DNA of 64,000 bases from G965220205 sp965220205 (GTDB lineage: Bacteria; Chloroflexota; Dehalococcoidia; Lucifugimonadales; Australimonadaceae), in assembly GCA_965220205.1 (NCBI GenBank), contig OZ244812.1, forward strand, positions 1,240,001-1,304,000, written 5' to 3'. Position 1 is the stretch's first letter, and each line of letters begins with the position of its first letter. The notes under the pieces were generated by a model. That model saw only the letters and a program-made list of their open reading frames with translations, ran no database searches and was not told the origin of the DNA. A program made the position numbers and the translations under genes. Below, one piece after another: positions 26,834 through 36,476 of the stretch.

Positions 26834-28111
26834 ATGAGGCCGAGCAACCGAACGGGACGGCTAGTACTTGTGGCGGTTCTCGCCGTGATGACGCTCTGGC
26901 TGGCGGCTGCGTGTGGCAGCGACCCTACGCCGACGCCCAGGCCAACGCCAACCCCGACGCCGGCGCCGGAGGCAACTCCAACCGTCGACGCCGCCGCTCA
27001 GTTCCAAGCAGAGTGGGACGCGCTGATCGCAGTGGCCAAGGACGAAGGCAAACTCGTCATCGCCGCGGGGTCCTCGGGCGCATCGAACCTGCGGCCGGTT
27101 TGGGACCAGTTCCAAGAGAAGTTCGACATCGAGGTCATCGTGTCGACGGGCAGATCCCAAGCGGTAACGGACAAGCTCATCGCAGAGCAGTCCGCCAACG
27201 TCTTCGACGTCGATCTCTTTATGATGGATATCCTGCGGGCAGGGCAGGTCCTCGACGCGGGCGGTCTTCTGCCGCTACCTCCGTTGTTCATCCACCCAGA
27301 GGTGCTGGACAAGTCGGCCTGGTACCGCGGCGATTGGCTGTTCGCGGACGCCCAGAAGCAGTACGTCTTCACGTATTCAGCGTCGGCGCAGACGAACAAC
27401 ATCGTGTCGGCCGGCTACAACACCAACCTGGTGACCGAAGACGACATCGCCCGTATCGAGACCGACCGCGACTTCATCGCTCCTTGGTTCGTGGAGAAGT
27501 TCAAGGGCTCGGTCGTGATGCGCCCACCTCCTCCCTACTCAGTCGGCGGCGGGGGGTACTACGTGACGCAAAGGCACCCCGACCTCGGTCCGGAGTTCCT
27601 CGAGAGCTTGATGACGGTGCTCGACGCCGATTGGCAGGAGAACACGCGGCTGGCGGCGGACGGAGTCGCTCAGGGCAAGTACGCGTGGGCTCTGAACGCT
27701 TCGGGTGTTGCCAGCGAGCTACGTGACATGGGCAGAGAAGGGCTGCCGGTGGCGCGCTTCCGTAAGGCGATGCCGATCACGCCCTACCTATCGGGAGGGT
27801 CGTCGGCGAACCAGGTCGCGGCGCCCATTAACCCGCCGCACCCGAACGCCGCGCAGCTCGCGCTGAACTGGTTCCTCGCCCGAGAGGGCCAGACGCTCCG
27901 CAACGAGATCGGCCGCGCCAGCGAGGATGACTTCACCAGGCCGAGTCTCCGGGACGACGTCCCCGTCGGGAACTCCGACCCAGATACTCGTAGACAGCCC
28001 GGCGTGGTCTATGAGCTCTGCATCGAGTGCGACCCGAGCGAGCAGGAGGCGGCGAAGGAAGCCTACCAGTTCGCCCAAGACGTCTACGAGAAGCTGGTGG
28101 GCATCCAGTAG
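26834..28111 (+). CDS. ABC transporter substrate-binding lipoprotein, iron(III)/family-1 type
   Basis: 425 residues. N-terminal signal with a lipobox LAAAC (Cys about 27), then a (PT)n linker, then a family-1 extracellular solute-binding domain. KDEGKLVIAAGSSG, FEEKFDIEVIVSTGRSQ-like and FDVDLFMMDILRAG follow FbpA-type proteins. Tyr-Tyr pairs (GGGYYVTQ, YSVGGG) may bind metal or ligand. GGAGG is seven bases before ATG 26834. The partner permease starts 124 bp downstream. Ligand could be ferric iron or another anion; not resolvable here. Confidence 0.75.
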   Translation: MRPSNRTGRLVLVAVLAVMTLWLAAACGSDPTPTPRPTPTPTPAPEATPTVDAAAQFQAEWDALIAVAKDEGKLVIAAGSSGASNLRPVWDQFQEKFDIEVIVSTGRSQAVTDKLIAEQSANVFDVDLFMMDILRAGQVLDAGGLLPLPPLFIHPEVLDKSAWYRGDWLFADAQKQYVFTYSASAQTNNIVSAGYNTNLVTEDDIARIETDRDFIAPWFVEKFKGSVVMRPPPPYSVGGGGYYVTQRHPDLGPEFLESLMTVLDADWQENTRLAADGVAQGKYAWALNASGVASELRDMGREGLPVARFRKAMPITPYLSGGSSANQVAAPINPPHPNAAQLALNWFLAREGQTLRNEIGRASEDDFTRPSLRDDVPVGNSDPDTRRQPGVVYELCIECDPSEQEAAKEAYQFAQDVYEKLVGIQ

Positions 28112-28235
28112 CGGCCCGCCGGCAAGGTCTCAGGACTGGCGCGAAGCGGCGGGTCATGGCAGCGCACATGGCGGACGTTCCGGCGCATCGCAGGGATCCC
28201 GGCCGGGGCGCGCTCGGGTAAGAGGACCGGCAGCG

Positions 28236-29996
28236 ATGGCCAAGCAGAGTCCGGTGCAGAGCGTATGGCAGGGAGCGTACGCGCTGCGTGTGCGAATGCG
28301 CTCGGCGAAGGGCGAGCTCATCATGGCCGCCTTGGTGCCGGTGCTCGGCTTCTTCCTCATATATCCCATCCTGCTCATCCTGATACTGAGCTTCAATGAG
28401 TCTCAGTACATCTGGTTCGGTGAGCGCGTATGGGGGTTTGAGAACTGGCGATACGCCTGGGAGCAGCCCCGCATCTTCGAGGCCCTGGGCAACACAGTGA
28501 TGATCTGGGCGCTGGTGGTAGGCATCAGTTTCCCCGTCGCCACAATCATTGCCTGGGGCCTGGCCCGGACCAACATCCCTTTCAGCCACGGGTTCGAGGT
28601 CATGTTCTGGGTGTCGTTCATGATGCCCGGTCTCGCCACCACACTGGCGTGGATGACGCTGCTAGATCCCCGCATCGGTCTGATCAACAAGGTCTTGGAG
28701 CTGTTGCCGTTCGTCCAAGAGGGGCCCTTCAACATCTTCAGCGTGCCCGGGATCGTCTGGGCGCACCTGATGGCGAACGGCATATCGACGAAGGTGATGC
28801 TCCTCACTCCGGCGTTCCGCAACATGGACGCGACGATGGAGGAGGCGGCGCGCGTATCGGGCGCCAGCAACTTCGCAACGCTGGTCCGCGTGACGTTGCC
28901 CGTGATGGTCTCTCCGATGGTGCTCATCTTCTCGTTGCAGATGCTCCGGATATTCTCGGGGTTTGAGATCGAATTCCTCCTAGGCATCCCCATCGGGTTC
29001 TACGTTTACTCCACGCTGATCGTCCAGATGATCCAGCAGAACGCGCCGCCACTCTACGGTCAAGCGACGGTCCTTGCGAGCCTGACATTGCTCGCTGTCG
29101 CGGTCGTCATTCCCTTGCAACGTTGGGTCGTATCGAGGCGCCGTTACACGACGATTACGGGATCGTTCCGGCCCGGCCTGATTGACCTGCGTCAGTGGCG
29201 GTTCGTGGCTTTTGGCGGGATGACTGCGCTCATAGCCGGACTGACCGTGCTGCCCTTCCTGACGCTGGTCGTCGGCAGCTTCATGAACCGCGCCGGTTAC
29301 TTCAACATCAATCCTGTCTTCAGCCTCGAGCATTGGCGGTTCGTGCTGGCCGACAATCTGTTCTGGGTTGGGCTGCAGACGACGCTGACGATCTCCGTAG
29401 TGGCGGCGTTCGGCAGCCCGCTGTTGTTCGTGCTGATCGCCTACATACTCGTCCGCACGCGTTGGCGAGGACGCGTCCTACTCGACTTCATCATCTGGGG
29501 GTCAGCGGCAATCCCAGGAGTACTTTCCGGCCTAGGCCTGTTGATGATCTTCCTCGGGACGCCCGGTTTGAGCTTCCTCTACGGCAGCATATGGGCGTTG
29601 ATCATTGTCGTCGTGCTCGGCGGAAACACGACAGGGGTGAACCTCAGCAAGGGAGTAATCCTGCAGGTAGGAGCGGAGATCGAAGAGGCGGCTTTCGTCT
29701 CAGGGGCGGGATGGACGAGAACGTTCTTCCGAATCATGATCCCGATCCTGATGCCGACGCTCATCTTGCTCGCGATGATGAACTTCACCTCAGCCGCCGG
29801 GGCGACCTCCACGGTGATCCTGCTCGCGTCGCGTGAAACGATGACGCTCTCGCTGGTGGCGCTCGAGTACGTGGCCGTGAGCCCGAGCCTCTACGAAGAG
29901 GCCAACATCATGGGCATATTCATGATGACGTTCACGACCGTGCTGGTGCTGCTCGCGCGGTGGCGGGGCCTGAAGATGAGCGTCCGTCACGGATAG
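28236..29996 (+). CDS. ABC transporter permease, fused tandem type (FbpB-like)
   Basis: 586 residues from ATG 28236, with about 12 membrane segments in two homologous halves. Both EAA loops for ATPase docking are visible: EEAARVSGASNFATLVRVTLP (near 205) and EEAAFVSGAGWTRTFFRIMIP (near 490). Fused permeases of this shape are typical of FbpB/SfuB iron and related importers. No ATPase gene follows; the next gene is convergent. The 3' end contains the second direct repeat copy (29977-30021). Confidence 0.85.
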   Translation: MAKQSPVQSVWQGAYALRVRMRSAKGELIMAALVPVLGFFLIYPILLILILSFNESQYIWFGERVWGFENWRYAWEQPRIFEALGNTVMIWALVVGISFPVATIIAWGLARTNIPFSHGFEVMFWVSFMMPGLATTLAWMTLLDPRIGLINKVLELLPFVQEGPFNIFSVPGIVWAHLMANGISTKVMLLTPAFRNMDATMEEAARVSGASNFATLVRVTLPVMVSPMVLIFSLQMLRIFSGFEIEFLLGIPIGFYVYSTLIVQMIQQNAPPLYGQATVLASLTLLAVAVVIPLQRWVVSRRRYTTITGSFRPGLIDLRQWRFVAFGGMTALIAGLTVLPFLTLVVGSFMNRAGYFNINPVFSLEHWRFVLADNLFWVGLQTTLTISVVAAFGSPLLFVLIAYILVRTRWRGRVLLDFIIWGSAAIPGVLSGLGLLMIFLGTPGLSFLYGSIWALIIVVVLGGNTTGVNLSKGVILQVGAEIEEAAFVSGAGWTRTFFRIMIPILMPTLILLAMMNFTSAAGATSTVILLASRETMTLSLVALEYVAVSPSLYEEANIMGIFMMTFTTVLVLLARWRGLKMSVRHG

Positions 29997-30021
29997 GACG
30001 CCACTCAGCGCAGGCCCGTCG
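29977..30021 (+). repeat. Direct repeat, right copy, flanking the ABC transporter genes
   Basis: Counterpart of 26748-26792. It spans the last codons of the permease (MSVRHG) and 25 bp of downstream DNA. The two copies bracket a 3.2-kb segment with the binding protein and permease, as expected after unequal recombination or cassette insertion. Confidence 0.7.
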
Positions 30022-30109
30022 GGGGGCGCACACGAGACGCCAGGCTCGTCGTAAGCGGGCCGACGGGCCGCCCCTCGGCGGTCGGCGGCGGCAGGGCCGC
30101 CTGGCTCGC

Positions 30110-32221
30110 CTACTTCACCACGCTATTGCGCATCGTTAGGTAGTCGGCGACTACGTAGTCTCCCAGCTGGTCGGGCGATGCGATGAACGCCCGCCCCCGG
30201 TTGATCTTCGACATCGTCTTGACGAAGTCCAGCAGGGCCGGGTCGTGGTCGAGCATGAACGTGTTGATGGTGATGCCGTCGCGCGTGCAGCGAACGACCT
30301 CGCGCAACGTTTCCTCGACAACGCCGCTGCGACGCCGACGCCGTCCCCACAGCATATCCAGAGGGTTCTCCTCGAACCCGGTCTGCCAGTCGCCGGGCGG
30401 AGGCGTGTAGGTCGTCGGGTGACCGTCGGTGATCAGGACGATCTGCTTCGTGGTCCCGCCCTCCCGCTGCAGGTGCTGACGGGCGTAGCGCAGCACCTCT
30501 TGCAGGTTCGTGCCGCCGCCGTACTCGATCCAGTGCGTGTCGAGCAGCATCTTCGGGTCGAGCGGGAGCACGAAATAGGAGAACGCGAGAACGGTGACGT
30601 TGTCCTTCGGATACTTGGTGCGGATGAGCGTATCGAGCGCCAGGCCCACGCGCTGGCCGGCCTGGAAGTAACCCGACCACATCATCGAGTAGCTCATGTC
30701 CAGCGCGATGACCGTCGAAGACTTGGTCAAGCTAACGGTATGATTGATCTCGAAGTCCTGGGGCGTGATGCGGACGGGCGTGCCCGGCCCCTGCCGGATG
30801 ACGGCGTTCGCGACCGTCTTCTGTGTGTTGAGATGGAACGGATCGCCGAACACCCACGGCTTGGTCTCGTCCATCATCTCGATGCCGATGCCGCTCTTTT
30901 CCTGGTCGTGGTCGCCCAGCTTGCCGGCCTGCATCTTCCTGAAGATATTCTCGAGCGCCCGCTCCCCGATCCTCCGTATCGCCTTGGGCGTGAGCTCCAT
31001 TCCGCGCCCGTCGCGGGTGATGAAGCCCGCGTCCTCTAGCTCCTTGATGAGCCGCTTCAACTCTTGAGCATAGGCCCGCGACTCCTCGCCCAGGAGCCGC
31101 CCGATCTGCTCCTCGTCGAGGTGCGACGGATCGTTGCTGCGGATCGCCTGGCGCAATTGCTCCTCGGTCTCGTCCATACTGCTGAGGTCGCCCATGAGGC
31201 GCAGCGCCTCCTGGAGGGACAGCGGCTCGTCGCCCGTGAGCGAGAAGCGCGAGTTGTCGAACGCCTCGGGATTGAGCCGAGCCATGTTGTAGGACAACTC
31301 GAACAGGTCCCACTGGAGACGGTTGTCCCGGAGCAGGGCGTCCATCATGTCCTGCAACTCGTTGCGCTGCTCGCTCGACATGGAGTTGAGCAGCGTCTGC
31401 ATCTGGGACATCTGCCGTTCCATGTACTCCCGGAGCTGATCGAACGTCTCGATGCCCGGCGGGAAGAACTCGCCCCACTTCCGCATGAAGTCCGAGATGT
31501 CGGGGTCCTCGCCGTTGAGCGCCCGCTTGGTCAGCTCGTTGAGGTCCCGGACCATCTCCTGGACCCGCCGGAGGTCCTCCTCGGTCATGTTCTGGATGCC
31601 CTGCTGGATCCCCTGGAAGTAGTTTTGCAGCACCTGCTTCTGCAACTCGTCAAGCAGTTCGTCGAACTTGCGCCGCGCCTCCGGATCCATGAAATCGTAG
31701 TCGCGGAGCTGCTGCACACGCCCGCCCGCATCCGGCGGGAGCGCGTTGAGCTGACTGAGGCGGCGGTCGGCCATCCCGCGGAGCAGTTCCCGCATCTCCG
31801 GGGGCACTCCGGCCCCGCCGCCCTGTGGCGCGCCTTCCGCCGACGGCTGCGCGCCGGGTTGCCCGGCCTCGCCGCCGGCCTCGTCGCCATCCGGGGCCAG
31901 TTCGTCGAGCCGGCCCTGGATGCCTGAGCGCTCGGTGTCGATGATGTCGTCGAGCCGCTGTTGGATATCGTCCATCATCGAGGAGAGGTTGTAGCGGTCC
32001 AGGCTGCGCTGCCGCTGCTCCCTGAGGCGGTCCATCAGCTCGCGCATGCCCATCATCCGGCGCCCGTTCGGGAGCTGCGTCCCGCGCTCCATCAGCCGCC
32101 GCATCGCCGAGCGAAGGCTGTCTCCATCCAGTATCTGGTCCGACAGACGATCGATGAGCTCCTGCGAGGAGAGCTCCTCCTCCTGGCTGCCGTCCCAACG
32201 CGAGTAGCGGTACAGCGTCAT
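30110..32221 (-). CDS. Von Willebrand factor A domain protein (CoxE/VWA type)
   Basis: 703 residues from ATG 32221, with GGAGG five to nine bases upstream. The N-terminal two-thirds is charged and helical, rich in Met, Gln and Arg (MMDDIQQRLDDI, GQPGAQPSAEG), without transmembrane segments. The C-terminal VWA domain begins near 495; its MIDAS reads DMSYS (about 503), with later Thr and Asp positions in GGGTNLQE and LITDGHPTTY. Such proteins usually work with a MoxR-type AAA ATPase, but none is adjacent here. Role unknown, perhaps metal-centre or complex assembly. Confidence 0.75.
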   Translation of the reverse strand: MTLYRYSRWDGSQEEELSSQELIDRLSDQILDGDSLRSAMRRLMERGTQLPNGRRMMGMRELMDRLREQRQRSLDRYNLSSMMDDIQQRLDDIIDTERSGIQGRLDELAPDGDEAGGEAGQPGAQPSAEGAPQGGGAGVPPEMRELLRGMADRRLSQLNALPPDAGGRVQQLRDYDFMDPEARRKFDELLDELQKQVLQNYFQGIQQGIQNMTEEDLRRVQEMVRDLNELTKRALNGEDPDISDFMRKWGEFFPPGIETFDQLREYMERQMSQMQTLLNSMSSEQRNELQDMMDALLRDNRLQWDLFELSYNMARLNPEAFDNSRFSLTGDEPLSLQEALRLMGDLSSMDETEEQLRQAIRSNDPSHLDEEQIGRLLGEESRAYAQELKRLIKELEDAGFITRDGRGMELTPKAIRRIGERALENIFRKMQAGKLGDHDQEKSGIGIEMMDETKPWVFGDPFHLNTQKTVANAVIRQGPGTPVRITPQDFEINHTVSLTKSSTVIALDMSYSMMWSGYFQAGQRVGLALDTLIRTKYPKDNVTVLAFSYFVLPLDPKMLLDTHWIEYGGGTNLQEVLRYARQHLQREGGTTKQIVLITDGHPTTYTPPPGDWQTGFEENPLDMLWGRRRRRSGVVEETLREVVRCTRDGITINTFMLDHDPALLDFVKTMSKINRGRAFIASPDQLGDYVVADYLTMRNSVVK

Positions 32222-32418
32222 AGCGCCTCCAAGCCGGCGACGGCCGACTCCGGCAAGGGTACTCTTATTGCGGCGTCCCGTCAGCGTCGGCTCCAACGCC
32301 GGCACGATTCGCGCGCTGCGGCTTGCCCGCCGGGCCGGGCGTTGGGGTATCATCTACCCGCCAAGTACGTAGCGTTGATCGAAGGAACGGCGAGGGTCTG
32401 ACAGAGAGGAGGCAGGCA

Positions 32419-33462
32419 ATGACGAACGGCGCGCCAGCAAGCCGAGGCTACTTCGACGCGGACGGCCACGTGCTCGAGGCGGAGGCCGAAATTGCAGAGT
32501 TCATCGAGGAGCCGTTCTTCAGCGGGTCCAGGCGGGGCAACCTCCTCCCTGACTTCGACCGTTTCCACGGCCCGATATCCGCGGTGCTGAAGTCGCACCC
32601 GGGCACGTTCCTCCCAGCGCCAGCTGACCGCTGGCTCGAGTTCCTCGACATGACGGGAACCGACGGCACGGTGCTGTATCCCACGAGGGGACTGTTCTCC
32701 GGCAGGACGCTGTTCCCTCAGGTCGCCGTGGCTTACGCGAGGGCTTACAACAGCTGGCTTCACGAGAAATTCGTCAAGGTCAGCCCGCGGCTGCAAGCGG
32801 TTGGACTGCTGCCGATGCAAGACATCCCGGCGGCGGAGCAGGAGCTGCGCCGGTGCGTGAGCGAGCTCGGCATGGTGGGTGGGATGATCCCCTCGAACGG
32901 CCTCGGCCGACACATTGCGGCCAAGGAGTTCTGGCCCGTCTACCGGGCCGCAGACGAGCTCGGCTGCGTGATCGCCGTCCACGGCGGGAACTACGACAAC
33001 CTGGGCTTCGACACCATGGGCAGCATGCCCACCGCGCGCGCCCTCGGCATGCCTATCCCGCTCATGAACGGCCTGGCCGGCATGATGATCGAGGGGCTGC
33101 TCGACGAGTTCCCCAAGCTGCGCATCGGGTTCATGGAGGGCGGAACCGCCTGGGTGCCGCTACTCCTAGATCGCATGACGCGCGAAGTCGAGTACAGCGG
33201 CATGCCGCTCAAACGCCTCCCTGTCGAGTACTTCCAAGACGACCGCCTGTTCGTGACCTGCGAGGGAAACGAGCAGACGCTCGCCTACAGCATCGAACGC
33301 GTGGGTCCGCGCCCCTTCATGTTCGCGTCGGACTTCCCGCACGAGATCTCGATGGACAACGCCATGGAAGAGATCGACGAGATACGCGAGCGCGACGACA
33401 TCCGCGAGGAGCACAAGATGATGATTCTCGGCGAGAACGCGCGGCGTTTCTACGCCCGCTAG
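32419..33462 (+). CDS. Amidohydrolase_2 family protein, paralog 3
   Basis: 347 residues. AGAGGAGG lies 8-15 bases before ATG 32419. D13-x-D15-x-H17-x2-E20 (DADGHVLE) is the first metal motif; LYPTRGLFSG, ARAYNSWLHEKF, AVHGGNYDN and FASDFPHEIS mark the barrel. It belongs with the paralogs at 57464 and 61231, which share LYPTRGL-like and WPVYEEA-like segments. Closest relative here is 61231 by motif spacing. Substrate unknown. Confidence 0.8.
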   Translation: MTNGAPASRGYFDADGHVLEAEAEIAEFIEEPFFSGSRRGNLLPDFDRFHGPISAVLKSHPGTFLPAPADRWLEFLDMTGTDGTVLYPTRGLFSGRTLFPQVAVAYARAYNSWLHEKFVKVSPRLQAVGLLPMQDIPAAEQELRRCVSELGMVGGMIPSNGLGRHIAAKEFWPVYRAADELGCVIAVHGGNYDNLGFDTMGSMPTARALGMPIPLMNGLAGMMIEGLLDEFPKLRIGFMEGGTAWVPLLLDRMTREVEYSGMPLKRLPVEYFQDDRLFVTCEGNEQTLAYSIERVGPRPFMFASDFPHEISMDNAMEEIDEIRERDDIREEHKMMILGENARRFYAR

Positions 33463-33486
33463 GCGACTGCGAACGGCGAATAACGC

Positions 33487-35328
33487 TCAGCGGTCCATCC
33501 TGAGCACGGCGAGGAACGCTTCCTGGGGCACCTCGACACGCCCGATGCGCTTCATGCGCTTCTTTCCCTCGGCCTGCTTCTCGAGGAGCTTGCGCTTGCG
33601 GGTGACGTCGCCGCCGTAGCACTTCGCGAGCACGTTCTTCCGGAGAGCGTGCACCGTCTCCCGGGCGATGATTTTGCTGCCGACCGCCGCTTGAATCGGC
33701 ACCTCGAACAGCTGCCGGGGTATGAGCTTCCTCAGCTGCGCCACGAGCGCCTTGCCCTGATAGTAGGCGCGGTCGCGGTGGGTAATCAACGAGAGCGCGT
33801 CGACCGGTTGGGCGTTCACCAGGATGTCGAGGCGCACCAGGGGGGCCGGGCGATAGCCCGCGAACTGATAGTCCAGCGACGCGTACCCCCGGCTGCGGGT
33901 CTTGACCTGGTCGTAGAAATCAACGAGGACCTCGGCCATGGGGACCGCCGCCTCAAGCACCACCCGCGCGTCGGACGAGGGCATATCGTCGCCGAGACTC
34001 TGACGCGCGGCGCTCTCGAGGTATTCGGTGCGCTTGAATACGCCGCGGCGTGCGTTGATCAGCTCCATCATCGGACCGATGAAACGCGACGGCGTCAGCA
34101 AGCTGATGTCCAGCCACGGCTCCTCGATCTCCTCATACTGTCCGCCGGACGGCAGGTCCGTAGGGCGCGACACTTCGCGTATCGAGCCGTCGTTCATGCG
34201 GAGCTGGTACAGCACGCTGGGCGCCGTCACGACGAGGTCCATCGCGTACTCGCGCTCCAGCCGCTCCTGGACAATCTCCATGTGCAGCAGGCCGAGGAAC
34301 CCGCAGCGGAAGCCCGGTCCGAGCGCTTCGCTGTGCTCCGGTTCGTACACCAACGCGGCGTCGTTCATCTGGAGACGTTCGAGCGCCTCGCGCAGATCGT
34401 GATACTCGACGCCCTCGGACGGATAGAGCCCGGCGAAGACCATCGGCTTGCGCCCGCCGTATCCCGGCAGCGGCTCTGCCGCGCCGTTCCTCGCCATCGT
34501 GACCGTATCGCCCACACGGCACTCGCCAACGCTCTTGAGGCCCGTGGCCACGTAGCCGACCTCGCCGGCCGCGAGCTCGGGGACCCGGCCCATCGCGGGC
34601 GTAAACGCGCCCACCTCCAACACGTCCGCCTCCACGCCTGTCGCCATCATGCGCACGCGCTCCGCCCCGCGCACAGACCCATCGAGCACGCGGACGTAGG
34701 CGAGCACTCCCTTGTAGGAGTCGTACTTGGAATCGAACACCAGCGCCCGCAGCGGACGGTCCGGGTGGGCCTCTGGCGGAGGAAGGCGGTCGACAATCGC
34801 CTCGAGGAGGCCGGCCACGCCCGTGCCCTCCTTCGCCGAGACGGCGAGCACCTCCCCCGGCTCGAACCCAAAGGCCGTCTGCAACTCACCGAGGACTCGG
34901 TCCGGGTCGGCCTGGGGCAGGTCAATCTTGTTGATCACCGGAATGATGGCCAGGTCGTGCTCGAGCGCCATGTACACATTCGCGAGCGTCTGCGCCTGGA
35001 TGCCCTGGGTCGCGTCTACGACGAGGACCGCGCCCTCGCAGGCGGCGAGACTCCGCGACACCTCGTAGGCGAAGTCCACGTGTCCTGGCGTATCGATGAG
35101 ATTCAGCTGGTACTCGCCTGCGGCGCCGTTCCGGAACAGCATCCGCACCGCCTGCGCCTTGATCGTGATTCCACGCTCGCGCTCGATGTCCATCGAGTCG
35201 AGCACTTGCGCCTGCATCGCGCGCGCGCTCACCGTGCCGGTGACTTCGAGCATGCGATCGGCGAGCGTGGACTTGCCGTGGTCGATGTGGGCGATGATGC
35301 AGAAGTTGCGGATGTGGGAGGGGTCCAT
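33487..35328 (-). CDS. lepA: Elongation factor 4 (LepA)
   Basis: 613 residues from ATG 35328; a GTG one codon upstream is equally open. Translational GTPase that acts on stalled or back-translocating ribosomes. G1 is AHIDHGKSTLADRM, then DTPGHVDF (G3) and NKIDLP (G4). The LepA C-terminal domain is full length (KTRSRGYASLDYQF, NAQPVDALSLITHRD, ETVHALRKNVLAKCYGGD). Convergent with the amidohydrolase gene. Confidence 0.97.
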   Translation of the reverse strand: MDPSHIRNFCIIAHIDHGKSTLADRMLEVTGTVSARAMQAQVLDSMDIERERGITIKAQAVRMLFRNGAAGEYQLNLIDTPGHVDFAYEVSRSLAACEGAVLVVDATQGIQAQTLANVYMALEHDLAIIPVINKIDLPQADPDRVLGELQTAFGFEPGEVLAVSAKEGTGVAGLLEAIVDRLPPPEAHPDRPLRALVFDSKYDSYKGVLAYVRVLDGSVRGAERVRMMATGVEADVLEVGAFTPAMGRVPELAAGEVGYVATGLKSVGECRVGDTVTMARNGAAEPLPGYGGRKPMVFAGLYPSEGVEYHDLREALERLQMNDAALVYEPEHSEALGPGFRCGFLGLLHMEIVQERLEREYAMDLVVTAPSVLYQLRMNDGSIREVSRPTDLPSGGQYEEIEEPWLDISLLTPSRFIGPMMELINARRGVFKRTEYLESAARQSLGDDMPSSDARVVLEAAVPMAEVLVDFYDQVKTRSRGYASLDYQFAGYRPAPLVRLDILVNAQPVDALSLITHRDRAYYQGKALVAQLRKLIPRQLFEVPIQAAVGSKIIARETVHALRKNVLAKCYGGDVTRKRKLLEKQAEGKKRMKRIGRVEVPQEAFLAVLRMDR

Positions 35329-35426
35329 CACGGTTCATGATACCAGGCGCAGCGCGAGACCATGCGCGCGGGCCGCCGCCGGGCGGTGCCGCTTGAGCAT
35401 TCGAAGGGGAGTGACGCTGGCGAGAG

Positions 35427-36473
35427 CTACGGGGCCGGAGTCGGGGCCGGCGACGAATCCGGGGCGGCGGCGATGGGAGTCTGGCGCACGCACTCCGGCG
35501 GCAGCGGGTCGTCCAAGACAGGCGCGTCAGTACCGGCCCCGGCGCCGTTGGGGTCCTGCAAGAACTGCAGCAGCGGGCTATCGGCCGGCAGCACGAGGGT
35601 GCTGTTCGACTGCAGGAAGCTCGCGTACGCCTCGAGGCTGCGGCGGAACGAGAACAGGTCCGGGTCGCACCCCAGCGCCAAGCCCAGCACCCTGATGGCT
35701 TCGGCTTCACCTTCACCACGGAGGACGTTCGAGTCCCGGTCGGCTTCAGCGGCGATGACCTGAACGCGCCGGTTTACGTCCGCAGTCTTGGTGAGGAACT
35801 CCTCCTCACCCTCGGCGCGCAGACGCTGGGCCTGCACCTCGCGCTCGCTCCTCATGCGGATGTAGATGGACTCGACGATCGAGTCGGGGAAGTCCGCGCG
35901 CTTGATGCGGACGTCCTGCACGTCGATTCCGAATCCCTGCTGATCGGCCCGCTGTTGCACGGACGCGGTCACGATGCGGGTCAGCTCTTCCCGCGCCGGC
36001 ACGCCGTTACTCTGTATGGGGGCGACGGTCTGGGTCCCGTCCTCGTTGACCGAGATCTGTCCGCCGATGATCTGCTCGCGCCGACGCCCGCCGACCTCTT
36101 CACGGAGAGCAGCCACGACAATCTGACCGATCGGGGCCGCCGCGCCCGTCTCGTTGATGAGGGCTGTGCGGAATCTCCTGATGTCGGCGTCGTTCGGCCT
36201 GATGCGGTACCGCACGTAGGCGTCGATGTCGAGGAACTGGTTCTCGATGTCAGGGAAGGCCGCCGGCTGGACGTCCACGCGGAGGAGGCGTTTGTCGAGC
36301 CGGGTCACCGCCTCAATGAACGGCGCCTTGAACCTGAGACCAGGGGCAGTATGCGTCTGTCGAATCTCGCCGAACCGGGTGAGGACGACAAGCTCGGTCT
36401 GGTCGACCTTGTAGGCGGACTGCCAGAGGACGATGGCGCCGATGGCAAGCACGACGAGGATGATGGCTTTCAT
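35427..36473 (-). CDS. hflC: HflC, membrane protease regulator
   Basis: 348 residues. SPFH/prohibitin-family partner of HflK that modulates FtsH. An N-terminal membrane anchor (residues 4-20), then RFGEIRQTHTAPGLRFKAPF, DIDAYVRYRI and a long charged helical region (MRSEREVQAQRLRAEGEEEF). The C-terminus carries a Pro/Ala-rich tail (SSPAPTPAP). hflK ends three bases upstream, so translation is coupled. Confidence 0.93.
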   Translation of the reverse strand: MKAIILVVLAIGAIVLWQSAYKVDQTELVVLTRFGEIRQTHTAPGLRFKAPFIEAVTRLDKRLLRVDVQPAAFPDIENQFLDIDAYVRYRIRPNDADIRRFRTALINETGAAAPIGQIVVAALREEVGGRRREQIIGGQISVNEDGTQTVAPIQSNGVPAREELTRIVTASVQQRADQQGFGIDVQDVRIKRADFPDSIVESIYIRMRSEREVQAQRLRAEGEEEFLTKTADVNRRVQVIAAEADRDSNVLRGEGEAEAIRVLGLALGCDPDLFSFRRSLEAYASFLQSNSTLVLPADSPLLQFLQDPNGAGAGTDAPVLDDPLPPECVRQTPIAAAPDSSPAPTPAP

Positions 36474-36476
36474 CGG

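Noticed and set aside
30022..30109. ATPase fragment after the permease
   Set aside because: Only 88 bp remain before the convergent gene, with no Walker motif.
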